Positions 1-6,381 of a stretch of 11,007 bases of DNA are shown here, piece after piece (the first letter of the stretch is position 1; each line of letters opens with the position of its first letter). Position numbers and translations under genes: made by a program. Below the pieces are notes generated by a model. It had not been told where the DNA came from. It saw only the letters and a list, made by a program, of their open reading frames with translations, and did no database searches. The DNA is taken from NCBI GenBank assembly GCA_946482495.1, contig CAMLRV010000056.1:1-11007 (forward strand), read 5' to 3'. This stretch comes from an uncultured Flavobacteriia bacterium (GTDB lineage Bacteria; Bacteroidota; Bacteroidia; Flavobacteriales; Flavobacteriaceae).

Positions 1-201
1 CAACGTGCAACTTCAGTAAAATCATATTTAGCAGGAAAAGGTTTAGTAAGTTCTCGTTTTACAATCATGGGAATGGGAGAATCCGATCCAATTGATTCAA
101 ATGATACTGATGCAGGAAGAGCGAGTAACAGAAGAGTGGAATTTGCTATTTTAGCGAATGAGAAAATGATTGAAGATGCTAAAAGAGAATCTGGAAATTA
201 A
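1..201 (+). CDS. OmpA family protein, C-terminal peptidoglycan-binding domain (3' fragment)
   Basis: Only the last 66 codons are in the window, read in frame 1 and ending at TAA 199-201; the start lies upstream of the window. The visible peptide begins QRATSVKSYL and contains GMGESDP, NDTDAGRASNRRVEF, which is the second half of an OmpA-like (PF00691) domain. In this family the domain binds the diaminopimelate of peptidoglycan in the periplasm and tethers the outer membrane to the wall. The Arg of the opening RATSV motif matches the family's conserved ligand-binding Arg, and GRxxNRRVEF is the usual end of the fold. After the domain there is a short charged tail (about 17 residues, ending ESGN). 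In Flavobacteriia such proteins usually also have an N-terminal barrel or TPR/PD40 region, which cannot be seen here. The gene ends at a strong hairpin shared with the convergent barrel gene. Confidence 0.93.
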   Translation, partial: QRATSVKSYLAGKGLVSSRFTIMGMGESDPIDSNDTDAGRASNRRVEFAILANEKMIEDAKRESGN

Positions 202-220
202 TTTTCATTTAAAGTTATAA

Positions 221-252
221 AAAAAGAGGAACATTTGTTCCTCTTTTTTATT
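221..252. terminator. Bidirectional intrinsic terminator between convergent genes
   Basis: Perfect inverted repeat: 221-233 (A-run then GAGGAACA) pairs with 236-248 (TGTTCCTC then T-run), with a nominal 2-nt centre so that a few central pairs will open. The T-run on either strand allows termination of both the OmpA-family gene (+) and the barrel gene ending at 270 (-). Confidence 0.85.
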
Positions 253-269
253 TATATCTATCAAAAATA

Positions 270-860
270 TTATTGACCAAACTTGTATGCAATACCAAAA
301 GTAGCATTATACATTAAACCAGTAAATGAATTTACAGTATCTGTATAAGATAATTCTCCATTAAATAAATAATGTTGAGAAACATTCGCAATTGCAGAAA
401 AATCAGCTGTTAAATAAAAACCATCTGTAACTTTAAATCTTGGAGTAATACCAAAAACTAAATTTAATAAATGGTCTGTATTTGGATAATCTGGAATATC
501 CGAATTTAAAACTGATAAACCAGCTCCACCATGAGCCAAAACATTAAATTTATTATAATCTGCTCTTGAATTAGCTAAATTAGTTATGTTAACCACACCT
601 TGAGCTGTAATTCTCATATTTGAAACACCGGTTTTCTTTTCTCTCAAATCATTTTGAACAGAAAATTCATCCATACCGAAGTCTATTTTTGCTCCAAATG
701 TATCGTCAAAATCATAAGTTACACCTGCACCAAAGTGAGTAAATCCATTGTAACTTGGGTCGTAACAACCATTTAAACCGTAATTTGCTTCAATTCCGTA
801 TTGAGCACTTGCTACAAATGAGCTACAAACTAGTAGTAAAGTAAATATTTTTTTAATCAT
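270..860 (-). CDS. Small outer-membrane beta-barrel protein (porin family, OmpA-barrel-like)
   Basis: Protein of 196 residues. Residues 1-19 form a classical signal peptide (Lys-Lys, a hydrophobic run, then ASA before Gln20), so it is exported. The mature part is rich in alternating polar and aromatic strands with Gly (GAGVTYDF, GAKIDFGM, GGAGLSVL, FGITPRF, YLTADFSA) and ends in a strand with aromatic residues close to the C-terminus (FGIAYKFGQ), typical of an eight-stranded outer-membrane barrel. The length is right for the barrel alone. There is no OmpA peptidoglycan-binding domain after it, although the neighbouring convergent gene encodes exactly such a domain. The exact substrate or role is unknown; structural or pore functions are both possible. 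The ATG at 860 is favoured because the signal peptide starts there. The leader is A-rich, and I found no convincing TAnnTTTG element for this gene. Confidence 0.8.
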   Translation of the reverse strand: MIKKIFTLLLVCSSFVASAQYGIEANYGLNGCYDPSYNGFTHFGAGVTYDFDDTFGAKIDFGMDEFSVQNDLREKKTGVSNMRITAQGVVNITNLANSRADYNKFNVLAHGGAGLSVLNSDIPDYPNTDHLLNLVFGITPRFKVTDGFYLTADFSAIANVSQHYLFNGELSYTDTVNSFTGLMYNATFGIAYKFGQ

Positions 861-876
861 TTTTAGTTTTTTTTAA

Positions 877-884
877 TAATTTTG
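877..884 (+). promoter_or_regulatory. Putative -7 element TAATTTTG for the ABC ATPase gene
   Basis: TAATTTTG exactly matches the Bacteroidota -7 consensus TAnnTTTG and lies 36 bases before the ATG at 921. No clear -33 TTG is visible at the right distance, so the call rests on one element. If correct, transcription starts near 889-891, downstream of the in-frame TTG at 882, which argues against that TTG as the start codon. Confidence 0.4.
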
Positions 885-920
885 GGTGACGCAAGATATA
901 AAAAAATAGTTACAATTTCG

Positions 921-1847
921 ATGCTTACAATAAAAATAGAAAATTTTTCCTACTTTGATAACGAAATACTTAAAAATATAGTGTTTTCGCTAAATGGCGG
1001 GAGTCATTTATCTGTAATTGGAGAAAGTGGTTGCGGAAAAAGTACCTTGTTAAAATTAATTTACGGATTAATTGATTGTGATAACGGAGAAATATTTTGG
1101 AAAGACATTCCAATTTTAGGACCAAAATATCATTTAGTTCCCGGAATGCCTTTTATGAAATATTTGGCACAAGATTTCGATTTGATGCCATTCATTACTG
1201 TTGGAGAAAATGTTGGGAAATTTCTATCCAATTTTTATCCAAAAGAAAAGCAAAATCGAATTGATGAATTATTAGAATTGGTTGAAATGACCGAATTCAA
1301 ACACATTAAAGCCAAATTTTTGAGTGGCGGACAAATGCAGCGTGTGGCTTTAGCAAGAGTTTTAGCCCAAGAACCAGAAGTGTTACTTTTAGACGAACCT
1401 TTTTCACATATTGATAATTTTAGAAAAAATGATTTACGTCGAAAAATCTTTAACTATTCAAAAGAAAAGCAAATTACGGTTATAGTTGCAAGTCATGATA
1501 TCAATGATGTCTTGTCGTTTTCTGATGAGGTTATCGTTTTAAAAGACAAAACCATTTTAGAAAAAGCCACTCCAAAAGAATTATATTTTTATCCAAAACA
1601 TAAATATACAGCAGCTTTATTTAGTGAGGTAAATGAAATAGAAATCAATGGAAAATTACAATTAATTTATCCAAACCAATTGCAAATTGTAGAGAAATCA
1701 GATTTAAAAGTTGAGGTTATCAAATCGTATTTCAAAGGGAAATCGTATCTAATTGAAGCAAAATTAAATGAGAAAACTATCTTTTTTGAAAACGATAAAG
1801 AATTAGATAAAGCTTCAATAGTTTGCATAAAAAAAATCGACTTGTAA
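921..1847 (+). CDS. ABC transporter ATP-binding protein with C-terminal TOBE-like region
   Basis: A 308-residue cytoplasmic ATPase subunit, counted from ATG 921. All nucleotide-binding motifs are intact: Walker A GESGCGKST (34-42), Q-loop Gln84, signature LSGGQ (134-138), Walker B VLLLDE (154-159), SHID in the D-loop position (162-165) and H-loop His192. Residues about 1-235 are the ATPase domain. Residues about 240-305 form a beta-rich extension resembling the regulatory TOBE region of importer ATPases of the FbpC/PotA/CysA group. This suggests uptake of an ion or small solute, but the substrate cannot be named. No permease or binding-protein gene is next to it: the flanking genes are convergent or divergent and unrelated, so its partners must be encoded elsewhere. 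An in-frame TTG at 882 would add 13 residues (GDARYKK...), but these are not family-like and overlap the putative promoter, so ATG 921 is chosen. The stop codon lies inside the terminator stem. Confidence 0.9.
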   Translation: MLTIKIENFSYFDNEILKNIVFSLNGGSHLSVIGESGCGKSTLLKLIYGLIDCDNGEIFWKDIPILGPKYHLVPGMPFMKYLAQDFDLMPFITVGENVGKFLSNFYPKEKQNRIDELLELVEMTEFKHIKAKFLSGGQMQRVALARVLAQEPEVLLLDEPFSHIDNFRKNDLRRKIFNYSKEKQITVIVASHDINDVLSFSDEVIVLKDKTILEKATPKELYFYPKHKYTAALFSEVNEIEINGKLQLIYPNQLQIVEKSDLKVEVIKSYFKGKSYLIEAKLNEKTIFFENDKELDKASIVCIKKIDL

Positions 1848-1867
1848 ATTTTTACAAGTCGATTTTT
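1832..1867. terminator. Bidirectional terminator overlapping the end of the ABC ATPase gene
   Basis: A 17-base perfect inverted repeat: 1832-1848 (A-run, TCGACTTGTAAA) pairs with 1851-1867 (TTTACAAGTCGA, T-run). The left arm contains the last codons and the TAA stop (1845-1847) of the ABC ATPase gene. The right arm lies just outside the stop codon of the convergent S9 peptidase gene at 1876, so one hairpin serves both. Confidence 0.85.
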
Positions 1868-1875
1868 ATATTGTT

Positions 1876-4293
1876 TTAGTTTTTCAAATACTTTTCTAAG
1901 AACTGATCTTGTTCCCAAAGCAAGTGTAAAATATTGTCTTTAGCCGCATAACCATGTGCTTCTTTTGGTAATAAAACTAATCTTACTGGCGCTCCTAAAC
2001 CTTTTAAGGCTTGGAAATAACGTTCCGATTGTAACGTAAAAGTTCCAGGATTATTATCGGCATCACCATGAACTAATAACAATGGTGTTTTCATTTTATC
2101 TGCCGAATTAAATGGCGACATTCCTGAATATACTTCTGGAACATCCCAGAAATTGCGTTGCTCACTTTGGAATCCAAATGGAGTTAAGGTTCTATTGTAA
2201 GCGCCACTTCTTGCAATTCCACAGGCAAATAAATTAGAATGAGTAAGTAAATTTGCTGTCATAAATGCACCATAACTGTGTCCGCCAACCGCTACTTTTT
2301 TTCTATTGATAAATCCTAATTTGTCTACTGCATCAATGGCTGCTTCTGCATTTGAAACTAATTGCGGAATAAAAGTATCGTTTGGTTCAGTTTTGTCTTC
2401 ACCAATAATTGGGAAAGAAGCATCGTCTAAAACGGCATAACCTTTTGTTACCCAATATACAAACGAACCATAGTTTGGAAAGGTAAATTCATTCGGATTT
2501 TTATCACTTTGTCCGGCCGAATTTTTGTCTTTAAATTCTGCTGGATACGCCCAAATTAATAATGGTAATTTTTCTTTTTTCGCAGTTCTATCATAATTTG
2601 CTGGTAAATACAATGTTCCAGAAAGTTCTACACCATCTTTTCTTTTGTATTTAATAACTTCTTTGTAAACGTTTTTGATACTCACAAATGGATTCGCGAA
2701 AGCTGTAATTTGAGTCAAACTATTTTTCGATTTGATGTTTCTCATGTAATAGTTTGGATATTCATTCTTCGATTGCAACATCACTAAAACTTCTCCTTTT
2801 TTGAAATCTTCAACAGATAATAAATCTTCTTTTTTATCTGTATATGTTGAAGTATATAAACGTTTTGTTTTTTGTGTTTTTAAATTGAATTCGTCAATAA
2901 AAGGGAATTGTCCGTTTTTAGTGAAACCATTTCCAATTAAGTACGCATTTTCATTTTCAATGGCTAAAACATAGCGGTTGAATTCATTACGTTTGGTTTC
3001 AAAATTTCCTGGATCAGAGTAAATATCTTGCGAATTTCTATCCGAAATAATTTTCGCTTCAGCAGTTAAATTTGAAGGATTGACTAAATATGTTTTTGCA
3101 TTTCTAGTATCATACCAACTGTCGTATACTATGGCGTAATTGTCATTTCCCCACATAATTCCTCCGTAACGTTGTTTTGTTTTGAAGAAAGATATTGGGT
3201 TATTTGCAAATGGTGCATCCCAAACGAAAATTTCATCTCTAAATGGAACTTGTTTTGCTTGGTCACCTTCGTCTAATGCTTCAACAAAATATAGAGTTGC
3301 TGGTTTGTCATTTCTCCAACCCATGCTTCTTTTTCCTTTTCTTACTGAAGAAAATCCTTTTGGCATAATTTCGTTTAATGGCACTTCGTTTACGGTTTTG
3401 ATTTCTTTTCCAGAAACATCATAAACAATTGTTTTTTGAGGAAATCTACTTAACGGAACAATGTATGAAAATGGTTTTTGAATGGTTGTTAACATTAAAT
3501 ATTTTCCATCCGGTGAGAAACTTTCACCAGCGTAAATGTCAGCCGATTTGAATAATTCTGCATTTCCAGAAATAGAAATTTTGTATAATTCGGATGTAAC
3601 TAACGATTCGAAATTGATTTCATCCGTTTTGTTTTTCAATAAATCTTGAAACGTTCTGTTTTGAGATTTTGAACCGTCAGCTGTTGAAACAGTTGGGCCT
3701 TTTGGTAAGTCTTTTTTACTATCAATTAGTGGCTTTCTGTTTTTTGGTAACATTTTCACTAATAAAGTTTCGTTGTCATTCATCCAGTTGAACGGACTGC
3801 CTAAATTGGCATTCAAATTATCAGATGTAATTTTTGTTGCTGTAGCTGAAACTACATCAATAATCCATAATTCCACACCAGAATTTGTAGTGTTGGTAAA
3901 AGCAATTTTCTTTTCGTTTGGTGACCAACTCACATTTGTAATCAATGCATTTTCTGGTAAACCTTTAACTTGAATTTCGTTTTTATCTTTTACTTTTCTC
4001 AATTTTAAGTTATTGATATAAGTAACTGTGCTTGAAATGTTCGTAATTGGATTGATTCGTAAACCACCTAAACGCATTTCTTCCTGATTCAAATCGTCAA
4101 GTGTTTTATATGTATTTCTGTAGCTTAAAAGCATGTATTCTTTTTTAGAATCCATATTTACAGATGGAGCGCGTTGGTAATCAGCTAGTTCTAGAATTTC
4201 TTTTGAAGGTTTTTGATACGTAATGTTTTCTTGAGCAAAACCAGTATAAAACGTAAAAGTTAGAATCGCTAAAGTGAAAAATTTTATTTTCAT
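1876..4293 (-). CDS. Secreted S9 family serine peptidase, glutamyl endopeptidase-like (S9D)
   Basis: An 805-residue exported peptidase of the prolyl oligopeptidase clan. Residues 1-20 are a signal peptide (hydrophobic core, then TGFAQ). Residues about 60-540 look like the beta-propeller that gates access to the active site, with repeats such as ISWSPN-like NVSWSPNEKKIAF and SFSPDGKYLML. Residues about 549-805 are the alpha/beta-hydrolase domain. The triad is readable: Ser673 in GGHSYGAFMTANLL, Asp746 in HGDADNNPGT, and His780 in EAHGY. The pattern GHSYGAFMTANLL with GIARSGAYNRTLTPFGFQ and DNNPGT is the one I associate with subfamily S9D (plant chloroplast glutamyl endopeptidase and bacterial relatives) and differs from dipeptidyl-peptidase IV. 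It probably degrades peptides in the periplasm or outside the cell. Glu specificity is inferred from family and is not visible here. The gene is monocistronic; the weak AACATTTG (minus strand, 4314-4307) is the best -7 candidate. Confidence 0.92.
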   Translation of the reverse strand: MKIKFFTLAILTFTFYTGFAQENITYQKPSKEILELADYQRAPSVNMDSKKEYMLLSYRNTYKTLDDLNQEEMRLGGLRINPITNISSTVTYINNLKLRKVKDKNEIQVKGLPENALITNVSWSPNEKKIAFTNTTNSGVELWIIDVVSATATKITSDNLNANLGSPFNWMNDNETLLVKMLPKNRKPLIDSKKDLPKGPTVSTADGSKSQNRTFQDLLKNKTDEINFESLVTSELYKISISGNAELFKSADIYAGESFSPDGKYLMLTTIQKPFSYIVPLSRFPQKTIVYDVSGKEIKTVNEVPLNEIMPKGFSSVRKGKRSMGWRNDKPATLYFVEALDEGDQAKQVPFRDEIFVWDAPFANNPISFFKTKQRYGGIMWGNDNYAIVYDSWYDTRNAKTYLVNPSNLTAEAKIISDRNSQDIYSDPGNFETKRNEFNRYVLAIENENAYLIGNGFTKNGQFPFIDEFNLKTQKTKRLYTSTYTDKKEDLLSVEDFKKGEVLVMLQSKNEYPNYYMRNIKSKNSLTQITAFANPFVSIKNVYKEVIKYKRKDGVELSGTLYLPANYDRTAKKEKLPLLIWAYPAEFKDKNSAGQSDKNPNEFTFPNYGSFVYWVTKGYAVLDDASFPIIGEDKTEPNDTFIPQLVSNAEAAIDAVDKLGFINRKKVAVGGHSYGAFMTANLLTHSNLFACGIARSGAYNRTLTPFGFQSEQRNFWDVPEVYSGMSPFNSADKMKTPLLLVHGDADNNPGTFTLQSERYFQALKGLGAPVRLVLLPKEAHGYAAKDNILHLLWEQDQFLEKYLKN

Positions 4294-4384
4294 AATATTA
4301 GTTTTTCAAATGTTGAATTAAAAATTAGTGGTGAAAATATTAAGATTGTTACAATTAGATAGAGAAAATTATGTTAAAAAATGT

Positions 4385-4411
4385 TTTGTAAGAAAAAAAA
4401 GTATAACTTTA
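4385..4411 (+). promoter_or_regulatory. Possible promoter for the DUF1508 gene
   Basis: TTTG at 4385-4388 and TAACTTTA at 4404-4411 resemble the Bacteroidota -33 and -7 elements. The -7 has one mismatch (A for the final G), and the 15-base spacing is shorter than the usual 17-23. If used, transcription starts near 4417 and the in-frame ATG at 4381 would lie upstream of it, supporting the start at 4441. Confidence 0.35.
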
Positions 4412-4440
4412 TAATTATTAACATTATAATACTTAGTAAA

Positions 4441-4734
4441 ATGGGAAAATTTGTAATTAAACAAACGCCAACAGGAATTAAATTCGACTTAAAAGCAACT
4501 AATGGTCAAGTGATTTTGACTAGTGAAGTCTATACAACTAAAGCAGCTTGTGAAAACGGTATTGAATCGGTAAAGAAAAATTCACAAGATAATGCGCGTT
4601 TTGAAAGATTAGTTTCAAAAAATGATAAACCATATTTCAATTTAAAAGCTACAAATGGGCAAGTAATTGGAACAAGTGAATTATATGAATCTGTGGCAGC
4701 AAGAGATAACGGAATCGAATCTGTTAAGAAAAAT
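4441..4734 (+). repeat. Internal tandem duplication in the DUF1508 gene
   Basis: Two in-frame units, about 4441-4581 and 4594-4734 (153-base offset), encode the paired YegP motifs. The DNA copies have diverged mostly at third positions (for example AAAGCAACTAATGGTCAAG against AAAGCTACAAATGGGCAAG), so this is an old, selected protein repeat and not a recent DNA duplication. Confidence 0.8.
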
Positions 4735-4764
4735 GCTCCAGATGCTGAAGTAGTTGAAGAATAA
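4441..4764 (+). CDS. YegP/DUF1508 family protein with two tandem repeats
   Basis: A 107-residue, probably cytoplasmic protein made of two copies of the DUF1508 (PF07411, YegP-like) motif. The first covers about residues 1-47 and the second about 52-98, offset by 51. The cores are almost the same: FDLKATNGQVILTSEVY (15-31) and FNLKATNGQVIGTSELY (66-82), each followed by a NGIESVKKN segment. This is the normal double-repeat architecture and length for YegP proteins, small alpha-beta proteins whose biochemical role is not established. The last residues (DAEVVEE) are acidic. An in-frame ATG at 4381 would add a Lys/Ile-rich stretch of 20 residues unlike the family, so ATG 4441, exactly at the family-typical MGKFVI start, is chosen. 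The gene is alone, bounded by its own weak promoter and a good terminator. Confidence 0.9.
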   Translation: MGKFVIKQTPTGIKFDLKATNGQVILTSEVYTTKAACENGIESVKKNSQDNARFERLVSKNDKPYFNLKATNGQVIGTSELYESVAARDNGIESVKKNAPDAEVVEE

Positions 4765-4783
4765 AATTTTATAAAAATGTAAG

Positions 4784-4817
4784 AAAGCTCGATTTTAATC
4801 GGGCTTTTTTGTTTTTT
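4784..4817 (+). terminator. Intrinsic terminator after the DUF1508 gene
   Basis: A 10-bp stem, 4784-4793 (AAAGCTCGAT) with 4798-4807 (ATCGGGCTTT), containing one T-G wobble, and a TTTA loop. It is followed by T-runs 4805-4810 and 4812-4817. It begins about 20 bases after the stop codon and separates this gene from the KAS III operon. Confidence 0.85.
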
Positions 4818-4841
4818 GTACATAATTTTAATGCTATTTTA

Positions 4842-4868
4842 TTGGATTGATAAAAAGTGGTAAATTTG
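4842..4868 (+). promoter_or_regulatory. Promoter of the KAS III-DinB operon
   Basis: TAAATTTG at 4861-4868 is a perfect TAnnTTTG -7 element. TTG at 4842-4844 gives a -33 with 16-base spacing; a second TTG at 4847 is too close. Predicted transcription start is near 4874, leaving a leader of about 17 A-rich bases before ATG 4891. Confidence 0.6.
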
Positions 4869-4890
4869 TAATCTAAAACGAACAGAATAT

Positions 4891-5898
4891 ATGTATCATT
4901 CAAAAATATCAGGCTTAGGTTTTTATGTGCCAGAAAATGTTGTAACGAACGATGATTTATCGAAATTAATGGATACGAATGACGAATGGATTCAGGAAAG
5001 AACTGGAATAAAAGAACGTCGTCATGTCATTAGAGGAGAAGATACAACCACATCCATGGGAGTAAAAGCAGCCGAAATTGCTATTCAACGCGCAAATGTT
5101 GCTAAAGAAGATATCGATTTTGTAATTTTCGCTACACTTTCACCAGATTATTATTTTCCAGGTCCAGGAGTTTTAGTACAACGCGATTTAGGTTTACGAA
5201 CTGTTGGAGCATTAGATGTTAGAAATCAGTGTTCTGGATTTGTTTATGCATTATCAATTGCCGATCAATATATTAAAACTGGAATGTATAAAAATATTTT
5301 GATTATTGGATCGGAAGTACATTCTACAGGTTTGGATATGACTGATAGAGGTCGCGGAGTTTCTGTGATTTTTGGTGATGGAGCAGGAGCGGCAGTTCTG
5401 TCAAGAGAAGAAGATTTGTCAAAAGGAATTTTATCTACACATTTACATTCTGAAGGACAACATGCAGAAGAATTAGCCTTAATTGCACCAGGAATGGGAA
5501 AACGTTGGATTACTGATGTGATTGCTGATAATGATCCAAATGACGAAAGTTATTATCCATATATGAACGGACAATTTGTTTTTAAAAATGCAGTGGTACG
5601 TTTCAGTGAAGTCATTCATGAAGGCTTACAAGCGAATAATTTACAAGTTTCCGATATTAATATGTTGGTGCCACATCAGGCGAATTTGAGGATTTCTCAG
5701 TTTATTCAACAGAAATTCCAATTATCTGATGATCAAGTGTACAATAACATTATGAGTTATGGTAATACCACTGCTGCATCCATTCCGATTGCTTTAACAG
5801 AAGCTTGGGAAAAAGGTAAAATTAAAAGTGGCGATTTAGTAGTGTTAGCAGCATTCGGTTCTGGTTTTACTTGGGGAAGTGCCATAATTCGTTGGTAA
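4891..5898 (+). CDS. 3-oxoacyl-ACP synthase III family protein (FabH-like)
   Basis: A 335-residue cytoplasmic thiolase-fold enzyme. KAS III enzymes condense a short acyl-CoA with malonyl-ACP to start fatty-acid (or related) chains. The catalytic triad is clear: Cys114 in RNQCSGFVYAL, His262 in VPHQAN, and Asn292 in YGNTTAAS. Other family marks are DTNDEWIQERTGIKERR (28-44), GDGAGAAVL (162-170) and the C-terminal FGSGFTWGS. Compared with the classical FabH (about 317 residues, with Cys/His about 132 apart), this one has Cys/His 148 apart, with extra sequence around residues 185-225 that includes a DNDPNDESYYPY stretch. The gene is not beside plsX, rpmF or other fab genes, so it may be a second KAS III with a specialised acyl substrate rather than the housekeeping FabH; this is inference. 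It is led by a good promoter, and its TAA directly abuts the ATG of the DinB-fold gene. Confidence 0.92.
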   Translation: MYHSKISGLGFYVPENVVTNDDLSKLMDTNDEWIQERTGIKERRHVIRGEDTTTSMGVKAAEIAIQRANVAKEDIDFVIFATLSPDYYFPGPGVLVQRDLGLRTVGALDVRNQCSGFVYALSIADQYIKTGMYKNILIIGSEVHSTGLDMTDRGRGVSVIFGDGAGAAVLSREEDLSKGILSTHLHSEGQHAEELALIAPGMGKRWITDVIADNDPNDESYYPYMNGQFVFKNAVVRFSEVIHEGLQANNLQVSDINMLVPHQANLRISQFIQQKFQLSDDQVYNNIMSYGNTTAASIPIALTEAWEKGKIKSGDLVVLAAFGSGFTWGSAIIRW

Positions 5899-6345
5899 AT
5901 GAAAGCTTTTTATTTAGATAAATTTCAATATACTTTTGATAAGAATCAGGAAATGATTACTTATTTGAAAGAACATGAATCACAATTAAATGAAAAGATT
6001 CATATTTTAATTTCTCATATTTTAAATGCACATGAAATTTGGATGACTCGAATCTTAAAAATTCCAACACAATATGGTGTTTGGCAATTGCAAGATTATC
6101 TTTCTATGATTGAAGTTGATCAGCAAAATTTCGAATTAACCAAACAAATTTTAACTGAAAAAGATTTGAATGAAAATGTAGCTTATGTAACTTCTACAGG
6201 AGAATCTTATACTAATGTTTTGCATGAATTGTTATTTCATGTGGTGAATCATTCATCTTATCACCGAGCACAAATTAATTCGGAATTGAAAAATTTAGGA
6301 TTAAAACCTTTAATTACCGATTACGTATTTTATAAAAGAATATAA
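5899..6345 (+). CDS. DinB-superfamily protein
   Basis: A 148-residue helical-bundle protein of the DinB/YfiT-like superfamily. The three expected metal ligands are visible: His40 in the helix SHILNAHEIWMTRI, and His118 and His122 in the HxxxHR motif of FHVVNHSSYHRAQI. Family members bind a divalent metal, and several characterised ones are thiol S-transferases (for example bacillithiol- or mycothiol-dependent); despite the name they are unrelated to DNA polymerase IV. The activity of this one cannot be read from sequence. The ATG at 5899 follows the KAS III stop codon with no gap (TAAATG), so the two are almost surely co-transcribed and probably translationally coupled. The stop codon sits at the left edge of the downstream terminator stem. 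Confidence 0.88.
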   Translation: MKAFYLDKFQYTFDKNQEMITYLKEHESQLNEKIHILISHILNAHEIWMTRILKIPTQYGVWQLQDYLSMIEVDQQNFELTKQILTEKDLNENVAYVTSTGESYTNVLHELLFHVVNHSSYHRAQINSELKNLGLKPLITDYVFYKRI

Positions 6346-6378
6346 AAAAGCGTCCCGATTATTTCGGGACGCTTTTTT
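6344..6378. terminator. Strong bidirectional terminator between DinB-fold and protease genes
   Basis: A 15-bp perfect stem, 6344-6358 (A-run, GCGTCCCGA) with 6364-6378 (TCGGGACGC, T-run), and a 5-nt loop TTATT. It overlaps the TAA of the DinB-fold gene (6343-6345) and ends 4 bases before the stop codon of the convergent protease gene. Confidence 0.92.
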
Positions 6379-6381
6379 GTT

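Noticed and set aside
882..920. In-frame TTG start extending the ABC ATPase by 13 residues
   Set aside because: The added peptide is not like the family, and the TTG falls inside a putative TAATTTTG promoter element; ATG 921 gives the normal ABC N-terminus.
4307..4314. AACATTTG on the minus strand as promoter for the S9 peptidase
   Set aside because: One mismatch to TAnnTTTG and no -33 at a suitable distance; noted in the gene entry but too weak to list as a site.
4381..4440. In-frame ATG extending the DUF1508 protein by 20 residues
   Set aside because: The stretch is very AT-rich, encodes a Lys/Ile-rich peptide foreign to the family, and contains promoter-like elements.
4530..4823. Minus-strand open frame of 97 codons
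   Set aside because: It runs antisense over the DUF1508 repeats and its terminator; the sequence is a mirror of the repeat and has no family features.
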